Position numbers and translations under genes: made by a program. From Rhodococcus sp. OK519 (GTDB lineage: Bacteria > Actinomycetota > Actinomycetes > Mycobacteriales > Mycobacteriaceae): 64,000 bases of DNA. Positions 9,223 to 17,746 of this stretch are shown in pieces. Each line of letters begins with the position of its first letter. Position 1 is the stretch's first letter. Below the pieces are notes generated by a model, which saw only the letters and a list, made by a program, of their open reading frames with translations, did not search any database and was not told where the DNA came from. The stretch lies in NCBI RefSeq assembly GCF_003051005.1, contig NZ_QAOW01000002.1, forward strand, positions 372,001-436,000. The letters are read 5' to 3'.

Positions 9223-10821
9223 CTAGTCTCTGGGGGGCACCGGACCGTCCGGCAGGTCGCCTTCGTTCGCCGCGGGGCTCGCCGGGGCGTCCTTCACCTT
9301 CACCGAATCATCGGTCTCGGTCTCGACCTCCGCCTCGATGACGTCGAGCGGCGCCTCCGCCGGACCCTCGTCGGCATCCTGCGTGTGCGGGTCTGCATCG
9401 TCGACGACCTCGGCATCGAGAGCCTCACCGGACGCGGGGCCCTCGGCCACCGGATCACCTGACTCCGCGGGCGATTCGGGCGCGACGCCCGTTTCGGGTT
9501 CCAGCTCGGGGTCGGGCTCGGAGCGATAGCGCATCGCCGGTAGCGCGAGGCGTTTCACCTCGAACTCGGGGGTGTCGAACTCACCCGAGACACCGGTTTC
9601 GCCTGGCTCCACGGACTCGCCGGACTCGCCGTCGGAGACCGTCTCGGCGTCGGGTTCGACGCTGTTGCGCCGGGCGAGCACGGTGGCGACGGCCAGAGCC
9701 GGCAACACCAGCCAACCGAAGGTCAGCAGGCCCAGAGCCCACGGTTCGACGCCGACGAATCCGTAGGCGCCGACATCGCCGCCCGCGACGAAGCCGACCG
9801 CCGCAGCGAGCACTCCGGCACCCGCCGCCGCGGCCAGCACGGTGTACGCGGTGTCCTGCAGTGGCAGGAGCAGTCGACCGCAGTCACGTCCCAGCAGCGC
9901 GCCGACGGCGACGGGAACGAGAAGCAGGACCGGCCACGCGGAACCGGCCAGTTCGACAGGGACACCGCCCAGAACGGGCATCGGCGGCACCGGGCCCGGC
10001 ACGATGTCGAAGACACTCAGCGTCGTCCCGCCGGCCTGTGCCGTGCCGCCGAGGAGCACCGCGACGGCGCCGACGGCGAGGTTGGGCAGGTAGAGCACCG
10101 ACAGCAGCGTCAGGCCCAGCACCCCGAGGACTCCGCCGCCCTCGCCGAGCAGCGTGCCGACCTCGGACCACGACCACACGAGCGAGATCACGGCAACCGC
10201 GCTGCCGGCCGCGAACAGCAGCAGCGCGGCGCGCACCGCGAGCCGGGCCACCGACGGCAACCACGCGGGCGCCCCGACAGCGGCGCATTGGATGCGTCCG
10301 ACAACCGACACAACGCCTGCCGCCGACGCCGACAGATGGATCACGAGCACGCACGCGATCGCCGCGAGAGCATTCGGAGAACCGATCGAGGTGACCGCCG
10401 ACGCATCTGTGACCACCGCCAACGCGATGAGCGTTGCAGCGAGCGGACCCGCGACGGCCGCGCCGACCACCTTGGCGGCGGCGCGCAGGTCGGATTCCGG
10501 TTCGACCGCCCTCGCGCAGCCCCGCGCCACCACCCACATCAGCACCGCGGTGGGGAGCAACGGGAGGATCCCGAGCGGGGCGTCGGTGATCGTGAGCGAA
10601 ACCTGTTGCAGTGCGAGCCAGCTCGCCGCGATTGCACCGACAGCCCCCGTCAGGTCGCTGTTCGACGACACCAGGGTGACCAGCACGACCGCGGACAGCA
10701 GGACGATCGCGACACCGGTCGGGCGCAGGGCGACGCCGACCAGGGCGCGCGCCTCGCCGGGATTCCGGTCGGGACGAGTGGAAGTGTCGCGGCGGGTGCC
10801 GCGACCAAGCAGAGAAGTCAT
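9223..10821 (-). CDS. perM: PerM-like multi-pass membrane protein (DUF6350)
   Basis: 532 residues from ATG 10821. Residues 30-400 hold roughly ten hydrophobic segments (for example VAIVLLSAVVLVTLVSS and AVAGPLAATLIALAVV). The C-terminal 130 residues are an acidic Glu/Pro/Asp-rich tail that is probably disordered and cytoplasmic. Position next to purN and beside the DUF5336 gene matches Rv0955, PerM, which is reported to support cell division and persistence in M. tuberculosis. The earlier ATG at 10857 would add 12 residues. The assignment rests on synteny and topology more than on motifs. Confidence 0.78.
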   Translation of the reverse strand: MTSLLGRGTRRDTSTRPDRNPGEARALVGVALRPTGVAIVLLSAVVLVTLVSSNSDLTGAVGAIAASWLALQQVSLTITDAPLGILPLLPTAVLMWVVARGCARAVEPESDLRAAAKVVGAAVAGPLAATLIALAVVTDASAVTSIGSPNALAAIACVLVIHLSASAAGVVSVVGRIQCAAVGAPAWLPSVARLAVRAALLLFAAGSAVAVISLVWSWSEVGTLLGEGGGVLGVLGLTLLSVLYLPNLAVGAVAVLLGGTAQAGGTTLSVFDIVPGPVPPMPVLGGVPVELAGSAWPVLLLVPVAVGALLGRDCGRLLLPLQDTAYTVLAAAAGAGVLAAAVGFVAGGDVGAYGFVGVEPWALGLLTFGWLVLPALAVATVLARRNSVEPDAETVSDGESGESVEPGETGVSGEFDTPEFEVKRLALPAMRYRSEPDPELEPETGVAPESPAESGDPVAEGPASGEALDAEVVDDADPHTQDADEGPAEAPLDVIEAEVETETDDSVKVKDAPASPAANEGDLPDGPVPPRD

Positions 10822-10911
10822 CGGTTCGAGGGTCGCACCCGCGTGCGGCGTGGCCACTCAGGCGCGCCGGGACGTGGCGCTCCCCACTGGCTCACGCCGG
10901 CTCGGGCGGAG

Positions 10912-11787
10912 CTACTTCTCGTCGTCCTTCTTCTCGGTCTGCGCCCCGAAGGCCTGGGTGGGTGCGCTGGACGTGTCGCCCTGCGGGGGTTCGGGCTGGG
11001 CAGGCGACTGCGGTTGCGGTTGCGGTTGCGCCGACGGCTGCGACTGCTGCTGCTGCTGCGCAGACATCTGCTGTGTGGGCTGCTGCGCCTGGTAGGGCTG
11101 CCCGGCCTGGAACTGGCCGTAGCCGGCCGTGGGCTGCGGAGCCTGGTGCGACTGCTGGTACCCGTACTGCTGCGGGGCGTTCGGCTGCGGCTGTCCGTAG
11201 CCGGGCATCTGGGGGTAGCCCTGCTGGGGCCCATAACCTTGCGGCGGACCGTAGCCCTGCTGCGGCGCGTAGCCCTGCGGGTGTCCGTAGGCGGCGGGGT
11301 GGACATGGGTGCGGCTCGGGCGCCCTGTGGGCTCCTTGACGATCCCGGCACCGAACAGGAACACGGCGGTCGCGAGCACGGCCTGGACGAATCCCAGCAC
11401 CAGAATCGCGATTCCGCCGGCGCCGAGTTCCGCGCCACCGGGGAGGTTGAGCATGACGGCGAATGCCGTGAGGAACCCCACCACCGCGGCTGCCGCGGCC
11501 GGACCCGAATAGCTCTGCTTCGGCAGCAGCGAGATTCCCGACAGCAGACCGCCGAACAGCAGGAAGACCAGGGGGACAATCCCGTTCATTTCGAACGCGT
11601 TGAGCGTCAACCCGTACATCATCGCCGAACTGTCGGAACTGAGGTACGGCGCGAACCCGAGCAGGAAGATCACGACGCCCAGCGCCGCAACCCCGAGACC
11701 GAGGTAGAAGGACAGTCCTCGGGAATCGGACCCTCCCGACGGCTGCACGGGCTGGCCGTAGCCGGACCCTGCATCGCTGTAAGTCAT
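10912..11787 (-). CDS. DUF5336 membrane protein (34 kDa antigen-like)
   Basis: 291 residues; start ATG 11787 with GAGGAGC upstream. Four transmembrane helices lie between residues 24 and 165 (LSFYLGLGVAALGVVIFLLGF, GIVPLVFLLFGGLLSGISLL, AAAAAVVGFLTAFAVMLNL and IAILVLGFVQAVLATAVFLFG). A Gln/Pro/Gly/Tyr repeat tail of about 115 residues follows, with GYGPPQGYGPQQGY-type units. This is the layout of Rv0954, a cell-envelope/division-associated protein. The low-complexity tail probably mediates protein contacts. It is 90 bp upstream of the PerM-like gene on the same strand. Confidence 0.82.
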   Translation of the reverse strand: MTYSDAGSGYGQPVQPSGGSDSRGLSFYLGLGVAALGVVIFLLGFAPYLSSDSSAMMYGLTLNAFEMNGIVPLVFLLFGGLLSGISLLPKQSYSGPAAAAAVVGFLTAFAVMLNLPGGAELGAGGIAILVLGFVQAVLATAVFLFGAGIVKEPTGRPSRTHVHPAAYGHPQGYAPQQGYGPPQGYGPQQGYPQMPGYGQPQPNAPQQYGYQQSHQAPQPTAGYGQFQAGQPYQAQQPTQQMSAQQQQQSQPSAQPQPQPQSPAQPEPPQGDTSSAPTQAFGAQTEKKDDEK

Positions 11788-11880
11788 TTCTGCTCCTCGT
11801 CGATGTGTCGAAATCCCCCGTGAACGCTACCCCGATCCCGAGCAACTCTCATCGAGATGTTTCGAGCCTACGAGGGCAAA

Positions 11881-13278
11881 TCAGGTGGTGGCGTCCGCCG
11901 TGACGCTGCCGTCCGCAACCGCCGAGACGAGGGCGGCATGATCGGTCTCGGTCCGGTCCGCGTAGGCGCGCGCGAAGGTGGCCATCGCATCGTCGAAACC
12001 CGCTCCGGAACCGAGGTAGGCCGCGATCGCAATCCGGTCGCCCCCGCGTGCGTGCGCGTAGCCGAGCACCCGACCGCACAGCCTGCCGTACTGCTCCAAC
12101 CCGATCGGTGTCATCGTCTCGATCGACGGCGAGCCCTTCGCGTCGCGCAGTTGCCGCACGTAATAGTCCCGCTGCGCACCGTCGTAGCCTGGGCCCTGCT
12201 GCCAGCCGAGGAACACATCGCTCGCGGCCTGCATGATGCGCTGCCCTTCGACGACCCGTCGGCCCTGGTTCGCGCACTCGGGGCCGTCCAGATACTTCGC
12301 GAGTACCGCGGGCCGGGCCTCCTTCGCCTGCAAGAACAAGGGATCGCCGTCGTCAGCACCCAGCATCAGCAGGATCCAACTGCGGGTCCCCACACTGCCC
12401 ACCCCGACGACCTTGCGGGCCGCCTGGACGAACCGGTACTGGTCGAACGGCACGCGGTGATCGGGGCGCAGAGTCGCCCGGTACTCGGAGAGGCGCGCCT
12501 CCAACTCGCGGTACAGCGACTGCGCGTCGTGCCCACCGAACACCTCTTCGATCGGGACCAGCAGCGGCGGGCGGGAGACGATCCGTCGGTGACCGTCGGA
12601 CACCTCGGTCAGCTTGCCGAGCGCCTGCAGGCTGCCACGCCGCCACGACTTCTCGAGCAGTTTGCGCGAACTCTTCCGGGAGGCCGCATCGAGCGTGTCG
12701 CGGAGGTCGGCGAGTTCCTGTTCCGCCTCGACGTGCGCGTACCAGACCGCCAGGTTGCCCAGCCCCGCCTGTTCACGCATCGTCTCGCGATACGCGGCGA
12801 CACACGCGAGAACGATGCGGTGCCGTCGCTTACCGCCGAAACCCGATTCCCGCGCCGCCACCTCGATGCTGGCGACCAACCGTTTGACGTCCCACTCGAA
12901 CGGCCCCGGGTAGGTCTCGTCGAAGTCGTTGACGTCGAACGTCAGTCGCCGTTCCGGCGTCGCGAAGATCCCGAAGTTGCTCAGGTGGGCGTCACCGCAC
13001 AGTTGCGTGCGCAGTCCCGAGTTCGGCGTGCGGGACAGGTCGTCGGCCATGAGCGCCGCTCCGCCCCGGTAGAACGCGAACGGGCTCGACGCCATGCGCC
13101 CGTACCGGACGGGGAGGAGCTCCGGAATCCGTTGCAGATCTTGCTGTCTCAGCAGCTCGATCGGGTCTCGGCCCGCCGCCCCGAGCACGGCGAGGGCGTC
13201 GAACGACACGCGGGCCCGCGCCGCCTCGCCGCGCTGGGCGCGATCGGCCCGGACGGAAAACTCACCAACATCTGCCAT
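11881..13278 (-). CDS. DUF2252 protein
   Basis: 465 residues from ATG 13278 (MADVGEFSVRADRAQ). An upstream extension is open to 13611 but has no family similarity and overlaps yigZ. Family motifs visible are PVRYGRMASSPFAFYRG, CGDAHLSNFG and FDVNDFDETYPGPFEWDVKR. The HLSNFG and FDVNDFDE wording recalls the catalytic and metal loops of protein-kinase-like or aminoglycoside-phosphotransferase folds, so an ATP-dependent activity is plausible, but I know of no established reaction. It is divergent from the YigZ gene. Confidence 0.85.
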   Translation of the reverse strand: MADVGEFSVRADRAQRGEAARARVSFDALAVLGAAGRDPIELLRQQDLQRIPELLPVRYGRMASSPFAFYRGGAALMADDLSRTPNSGLRTQLCGDAHLSNFGIFATPERRLTFDVNDFDETYPGPFEWDVKRLVASIEVAARESGFGGKRRHRIVLACVAAYRETMREQAGLGNLAVWYAHVEAEQELADLRDTLDAASRKSSRKLLEKSWRRGSLQALGKLTEVSDGHRRIVSRPPLLVPIEEVFGGHDAQSLYRELEARLSEYRATLRPDHRVPFDQYRFVQAARKVVGVGSVGTRSWILLMLGADDGDPLFLQAKEARPAVLAKYLDGPECANQGRRVVEGQRIMQAASDVFLGWQQGPGYDGAQRDYYVRQLRDAKGSPSIETMTPIGLEQYGRLCGRVLGYAHARGGDRIAIAAYLGSGAGFDDAMATFARAYADRTETDHAALVSAVADGSVTADATT

Positions 13279-13356
13279 CGTGCCTCGCTCGGTGTCGGGA
13301 CCGCACCATTCTCTCCCCGCGACGACCGGCAGACACCGGAAAAGGGAAGATGAATC

Positions 13357-13992
13357 ATGCCCTTCACGTTGCCCGCCGGTTCCGATGTCGCCGTGGAGAC
13401 GGAGGTCAAGCACTCCCGTTTCATCGCGGTCCTGCGTAGGGTCGACACCCCGGCCGCCGCGCAGGCCTTCCTGGAGGAGCAACGACGCCGGTACCCCGAC
13501 GCGCGCCATCACTGCTGGGCGTACATCACGGGCAACGAGCCCTCCGAGCGCGCCGAACGGTCCGGCGACGACGGCGAACCGGGCGGCACCGCCGGCATTC
13601 CGATGCTGCAAGTACTGAAGGCACGCGAACTGGTGGATGTCGCGGCCGTCGTCATCCGCTACTTCGGCGGCATCAAACTCGGCGCGGGCGGACTGGTGCG
13701 CGCGTATTCGGGCGCGGTGTCGGTTGCCCTGGACACTGCCGCGGCTGCGTCGAGCCTGCTCCGCCGCGAACGCCGGGAACTACTGTCCGTACAGGTGGGC
13801 CACGGCACCGCGGGTCGGATCGAGGCCGAACTGCGCGGGCGCGGGATCGCCGTGGTCGACGCCGCGTACGGCGCCGACGTCACCTTCACGCTCGCAACCG
13901 AGGATCCCGAACATCTGGCGGAGGTCGTCGCGGAACTCACCGCCGGTTCGAGTGAACTCACCCCGGCAGGCGTCAGGTGGGTGGACGTGTGA
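13357..13992 (+). CDS. YigZ/IMPACT family protein
   Basis: 211 residues. The N-terminal UPF0029 (IMPACT) domain has KHSRFIAVLRRV, DARHHCWAYITG, DDGEPGGTAGIPML and RYFGGIKLGAGGLVRAYSGA. A C-terminal ferredoxin-like domain (DUF1949) follows from about residue 140. Bacterial YigZ proteins are suspected to act on ribosomes or translation factors, but the function is open. ATG 13357 follows GGAAGATGAATC. The gene converges on sucD, with a shared hairpin between them. Confidence 0.9.
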   Translation: MPFTLPAGSDVAVETEVKHSRFIAVLRRVDTPAAAQAFLEEQRRRYPDARHHCWAYITGNEPSERAERSGDDGEPGGTAGIPMLQVLKARELVDVAAVVIRYFGGIKLGAGGLVRAYSGAVSVALDTAAAASSLLRRERRELLSVQVGHGTAGRIEAELRGRGIAVVDAAYGADVTFTLATEDPEHLAEVVAELTAGSSELTPAGVRWVDV

Positions 13993-13996
13993 AACG

Positions 13997-14046
13997 CGAA
14001 CGGCGCCCGCAACCGGACGAAAAGTCCTGGCTGCGAGCGCCGTTCG
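13997..14046. terminator. Probable bidirectional terminator between yigZ and sucD
   Basis: CGAACGGCGC (13997-14006) and GCGCCGTTCG (14037-14046) form a perfect 10-bp stem, extended by two more pairs beyond a mismatch. It lies between two convergent genes. The U-tract is weak on both strands. Confidence 0.55.
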
Positions 14047-14061
14047 TGAGATCCGACAGGA

Positions 14062-14964
14062 TCAGAGGTTCTTCAGGATCTCGCGGGCGAGGGCCGCGGT
14101 CTCGGACGGCGTCTTGCCGACCTTGACGCCGGCCGCCTCGAGGGCGTCCTTCTTGGCCTGCGCGGTGCCCGAGGAACCGGAGACGATGGCGCCGGCGTGG
14201 CCCATGGTCTTGCCCTCGGGAGCGGTGAAGCCTGCCACGTAGCCGACGACCGGCTTGGTGACGTTGGCCTTGATGTAGTCGGCGGCACGCTCCTCGGCGT
14301 CGCCACCGATCTCACCGATCATCACGATGATCTTGGTCTCGGGATCCTTCTCGAACGCCTCGATGGCGTCGATGTGGGTGGTGCCGATGACCGGGTCGCC
14401 GCCGATGCCGATAGCGGTCGAGAAGCCGTACTCGCGCAGCTCGAACATCATCTGGTAGGTCAGGGTGCCCGACTTGGAGACCAGGCCGACCGGGCCCTTG
14501 CCGGCGATGTTCGCCGGGGTGATGCCGACGAGCGCCTCACCCGGGGTGATGATGCCGGGGCAGTTGGGGCCGATGATGCGGGTCTTGTTGCCCTTGTCGA
14601 GGTTGTAGGCCCACGCGTAAGCGGAGTCCTGCACCGGGATGCCCTCGGTGATGACCACGAGCAGCGGGATCTCCGCGTCGATGGCCTCGACGATGGCGTC
14701 CTTCGAGAAGGCCGGGGGAACGAACGCGATCGAGACGTCCGCGCCGGTCTCCTTCATGGCCTCGGCGACGGTCGCGAAGACCGGCAGCTCGACGGCGTTG
14801 CCATCCTTGTCGGTGTGCGAGACCGTGGTGCCGGCCTTGCGCGCGTTGACGCCACCGACGACCTGGGTGCCGGCCTTGAGCATCAGAGCGGTGTGCTTGG
14901 TGCCCTCGCCGCCCGTGATGCCCTGGACGATGACCTTGGAGTCCTTGGTCAGGAAGATAGCCAT
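14062..14964 (-). CDS. sucD: Succinyl-CoA ligase [ADP-forming], alpha subunit
   Basis: 300 residues. With SucC it interconverts succinyl-CoA and succinate plus ATP in the TCA cycle. The N-terminal CoA-binding Rossmann domain begins [32 protein letters not shown] and the active-site region GHAGAIVSG carry the phosphorylated His (His251 by my count). The start is 15 bp after the sucC stop, so the two are one operon. The order sucC-sucD is as in Rv0951-Rv0952. Confidence 0.97.
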   Translation of the reverse strand: MAIFLTKDSKVIVQGITGGEGTKHTALMLKAGTQVVGGVNARKAGTTVSHTDKDGNAVELPVFATVAEAMKETGADVSIAFVPPAFSKDAIVEAIDAEIPLLVVITEGIPVQDSAYAWAYNLDKGNKTRIIGPNCPGIITPGEALVGITPANIAGKGPVGLVSKSGTLTYQMMFELREYGFSTAIGIGGDPVIGTTHIDAIEAFEKDPETKIIVMIGEIGGDAEERAADYIKANVTKPVVGYVAGFTAPEGKTMGHAGAIVSGSSGTAQAKKDALEAAGVKVGKTPSETAALAREILKNL

Positions 14965-14979
14965 TGTTGTGTGTGTCCC

Positions 14980-16149
14980 TTACTTCGCTGCGAAGGCGAG
15001 CTCGGCAGCCTTGTCGGCAGCCTCGTCCATGGTTGCGACGACCGTCACCAGCGGGTGGTTGGCCTCGGCGAGGATGCGACGACCCTCTTCGACGTTGTTG
15101 CCGTCCAGGCGCACGACGAGAGGCTTGTTGGCCTCGTCGCCCAGGGTCTCGAGCGCGCCCACGATGCCGTTCGCAACTGCGTCACACGCGGTGATGCCAC
15201 CGAAGACGTTGACGAAGACGCTCTTGACCTGCGCGTCGTTCAGGATGACGTCGAGGCCGGCAGCCATGACGGCAGCCGAGGCGCCGCCACCGATGTCGAG
15301 GAAGTTGGCGGGCTTCACGTTGCCGTGCTTCTCGCCCGCGTAGGCGACGACGTCCAGGGTCGACATGACCAGGCCGGCGCCGTTGCCGATGATTCCGACC
15401 TCACCGTCGAGCTTGACGTAGTTGAGGTCGTTCTCCTTGGCCTTGAGCTCGAGGGGATCGGTGGCGTCACGATCCTCGAAAGCCTCGTGGCCGGGCTGAC
15501 GGAACGCAGCGTTCTCGTCCAGCGTCACCTTGCCGTCGAGGGCCAGGATCTGGTCGTCGGGCGTACGGACGAGCGGGTTGACCTCGACCAGGAGAGCGTC
15601 TTCCTTGATGAAGACCTCCCACAGCTTCTGGATCGTGTTGGCCGCGGCGTCGAGCACCTCGGCGGGCAGCTTGCCGGCCTCGGCGATCTGACGCGCGAAC
15701 GCGAGATCGACACCCTTGACGGCGTCAACGGGGATCTTCGCGAGAGCGTCGGGGTTCTCCTCGGCGGTGACCTCGATCTCGACGCCACCCTCGACCGAGC
15801 ACATGGCCAGGTAGGTGCGGTTGGTGCGGTCGAGCAGGAAGGAGATGTAGTACTCCTCGGCGATGTCACTCGCCTCTGCGACCAGCAGCTTCTTGACGAC
15901 GTGGCCCTTGATGTCCAGGCCCAGGATCGCCTCGGCGTTCGCCTGTGCGGCGTCCACGTCGGGCGAGTACTTCACGCCACCGGCCTTGCCGCGGCCGCCG
16001 ACCTTGACCTGCGCCTTGACCATGACCGGCTTGCCGATTTCCTCCGCGATCTCGCGGGCACCGGCGACGGTGTCGGTAACACGGCCGGCCGACGTCGGCA
16101 CGTCATGCTTGGCGAAGAGTTCCTTCGCCTGGTATTCGAAGAGATCCAT
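14980..16149 (-). CDS. sucC: Succinyl-CoA ligase [ADP-forming], beta subunit
   Basis: 389 residues from ATG 16149 ([18 protein letters not shown]), the classical SucC N-terminus; the open frame runs further to 16227 but that is not family sequence. The ATP-grasp domain includes [16 protein letters not shown], and the C-terminal ligase domain has [17 protein letters not shown] and [12 protein letters not shown]. It is the first gene of sucCD. The 5' region on the minus strand is AT-richer than average (16205-16235) and probably holds the promoter, but I cannot fix the -10 and -35. Confidence 0.97.
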   Translation of the reverse strand: MDLFEYQAKELFAKHDVPTSAGRVTDTVAGAREIAEEIGKPVMVKAQVKVGGRGKAGGVKYSPDVDAAQANAEAILGLDIKGHVVKKLLVAEASDIAEEYYISFLLDRTNRTYLAMCSVEGGVEIEVTAEENPDALAKIPVDAVKGVDLAFARQIAEAGKLPAEVLDAAANTIQKLWEVFIKEDALLVEVNPLVRTPDDQILALDGKVTLDENAAFRQPGHEAFEDRDATDPLELKAKENDLNYVKLDGEVGIIGNGAGLVMSTLDVVAYAGEKHGNVKPANFLDIGGGASAAVMAAGLDVILNDAQVKSVFVNVFGGITACDAVANGIVGALETLGDEANKPLVVRLDGNNVEEGRRILAEANHPLVTVVATMDEAADKAAELAFAAK

Positions 16150-16229
16150 CTGCTCACCGTCTCGTCTGCGTTGACGCCCGCTCGGGGTGGGAGCGGGTCC
16201 TTGTCGAACTTTAACTAGTTCAATCAATC

Positions 16230-16660
16230 GACTATCGCTCGCCTATGCGCCATGTGGCATACATCACGCGCTCGAGTCGAAGGGGACACCCCGTCACGAC
16301 GGCGACACTCGGTGAGCGTCCGCACCGCGACGCGATCCGGGTGCGCACTCAGTGCGGCCGCACCCGGAGGCGCCCACCACAAGGATTGCAGGTGCCCCGA
16401 CGGACGTCGCGATCGGATCGGCTTGCGGGCGCCGATCCCACCCTTCGGTCACGGTCGAGACTGGGCTGTAACAAAGGTGGCCCGTCCCGATATATGAACG
16501 AGACCATTCGGGATGTTCGGCATCCCCCCAGCTCGCGGTGTGACACCGGTCACATCTTCCTGTTGCGTGCGCGGTACAGGTTGCCCCGCCGCAACCGTTT
16601 CGTTACCGTCGCCAAGGTCTAAGTCACAGGCAGGTCACGGGCAGGAGGACGGCAGGGCAC
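16230..16660. other. 430-bp divergent regulatory region, sucCD / M23 peptidase
   Basis: No open frame here resembles a gene. The part near sucC is relatively AT-rich. The part near the peptidase holds a perfect CRP/GlxR-type palindrome (listed separately), then about 106 bp to the peptidase start with AGGAGG at 16642-16647. I looked for the conserved blocks of a ydaO (c-di-AMP) element, which often precedes cell-wall hydrolases in actinobacteria, and did not find them. Confidence 0.5.
16539..16554. promoter_or_regulatory. CRP/GlxR-type operator
   Basis: TGTGACACCGGTCACA is a perfect match to the CRP/GlxR consensus TGTGA-N6-TCACA. It lies 107 bp upstream of the M23 peptidase start and about 390 bp upstream of sucC. 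A cAMP-responsive regulator could therefore act on the peptidase gene, and less likely on sucCD. Confidence 0.7.
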
Positions 16661-17662
16661 ATGCACCACCGCACTCAGTTCACCGCCAGCCGATTCGTGA
16701 AACAGCACGCCGACGAGGAACCCGCCCAGGCGTTTCCGGCCGAGGCAGGTCCGGAGGCCACTGGCTCCGGAGCGGAAAGATCCGAGATTCGCAGCGTCAT
16801 GCTCCACCACAGCACCGAAGTTTCCACCGCCCGCGAGGATGCCCCCGGCACCGGCGAGGCACCCACCGGGATCGCCGCCGTCAGCACGGCCACCGATGCG
16901 ACTCCCCCCGGACGCGGTCGTCACCGCATCCCCACTCCCCCCACCGCCCTCAAGGGCCGCGCCGCCGTCATCGCAGTGGCGGCAGGCGCCGTAGTCGCCG
17001 CCGGGCAGGCCGCAATCAGCGGGCCGTCCCAGAATTCCGATCACTCCGAGGTTGCCCTCGACGAGGCCGGTTCCGTCGCCACCACCGCGATGCCCCAGGC
17101 CGCGCAGTTCAGCAACGTCGCGCAGACCACCTCCACCAGCTCCGCTCCGCAGGTGCTCGCGCTCGCGAATCCGACGGATCTGAACCAGTTCTCCAACCTC
17201 CTCGCCAAGGGCCAGCGCTTCAGCGAGGAGCGCGCCGCCCGCGAGGCCGCCGCCCGCCGCCCGCTGTTCGTCCTGCCGGCCAAGGGCACCTACACGTCGT
17301 CGTTCGGATCGCGCTGGGGCACCCTGCACGCCGGCGTCGACATCGCCAACGCGATCGGCACCCCGATCTACACGGTGGCCGACGGTGTCGTCATCGACTC
17401 GGGTCCGGCGTCGGGCTTCGGCATGTGGGTTCGTGTCCAGCACGCCGACGGCACCATCACCGTGTACGGCCACATCAACGAGACCCTCGTGACCGTGGGC
17501 CAGAAGGTCATGGCGGGCGACCAGATCGCAACGATGGGCAACCGCGGCTTCTCCACCGGCCCGCACCTGCACTTCGAGGTTCATCTGGCCGGCGAGAACA
17601 AGATCGATCCCCTTCCTTGGCTCGCGACCCGCGGCATCAGCCTCGGCGTCGAGCAGCCCTGA
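16661..17662 (+). CDS. Membrane-anchored M23 (LytM-type) peptidoglycan endopeptidase
   Basis: 333 residues. A cytoplasmic N-terminus of about 100 residues precedes one transmembrane helix (AAVIAVAAGAVVAAGQAAI, near residue 105), then a 70-residue linker and a C-terminal M23 domain. Zinc ligands are visible in HAGVDIANAIG (HxxxD) and GPHLHFEVH (HxH), with GHINETL and PIYTVADGVV between them. The complete metal set predicts an active enzyme that cuts peptide cross-links outside the membrane. ATG 16661 follows AGGAGGACGGCAGGGCAC. It is the Rv0950c counterpart by position. The CRP-type site upstream suggests cAMP control. Confidence 0.9.
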   Translation: MHHRTQFTASRFVKQHADEEPAQAFPAEAGPEATGSGAERSEIRSVMLHHSTEVSTAREDAPGTGEAPTGIAAVSTATDATPPGRGRHRIPTPPTALKGRAAVIAVAAGAVVAAGQAAISGPSQNSDHSEVALDEAGSVATTAMPQAAQFSNVAQTTSTSSAPQVLALANPTDLNQFSNLLAKGQRFSEERAAREAAARRPLFVLPAKGTYTSSFGSRWGTLHAGVDIANAIGTPIYTVADGVVIDSGPASGFGMWVRVQHADGTITVYGHINETLVTVGQKVMAGDQIATMGNRGFSTGPHLHFEVHLAGENKIDPLPWLATRGISLGVEQP

Positions 17663-17684
17663 TCCGGCTGCCCCCCAGACCGAC

Positions 17685-17727
17685 AAACACCTCCGGCCCA
17701 AGCATTTCGCTTGGGCCGGAGGTGTTT
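17685..17727. terminator. Bidirectional terminator, M23 peptidase / pcrA
   Basis: A perfect 19-bp inverted repeat with a 5-base loop ATTTC: the left arm is 17685-17703 (starting AAACACCTCC) and the right arm 17709-17727 (ending GGAGGTGTTT). It lies between two convergent genes. The AAAC/GTTT ends give a short U run in both directions. Confidence 0.85.
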
Positions 17728-17746
17728 CCGCTAGTCGCGGGTGGAA

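Noticed and set aside
9623-9700. Repetitive codons in the acidic tail of the PerM-like gene as a DNA repeat
   Set aside because: Low-complexity Glu/Ser/Gly coding sequence, not an exact tandem repeat.
10912-11300. Gln/Gly/Tyr-rich repeats as a separate element
   Set aside because: They are the in-frame low-complexity tail of the DUF5336 protein, typical for that family.
14197-16218. 673-codon open frame on the plus strand opposite sucC and sucD
   Set aside because: It mirrors the two real minus-strand genes; composition is Val/Asp/Gly/Leu-rich with no family motifs, as expected for an antisense shadow in GC-rich DNA.
16230-16660. Possible ydaO (c-di-AMP) riboswitch before the M23 peptidase
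   Set aside because: The conserved sequence blocks of that element are not visible here.
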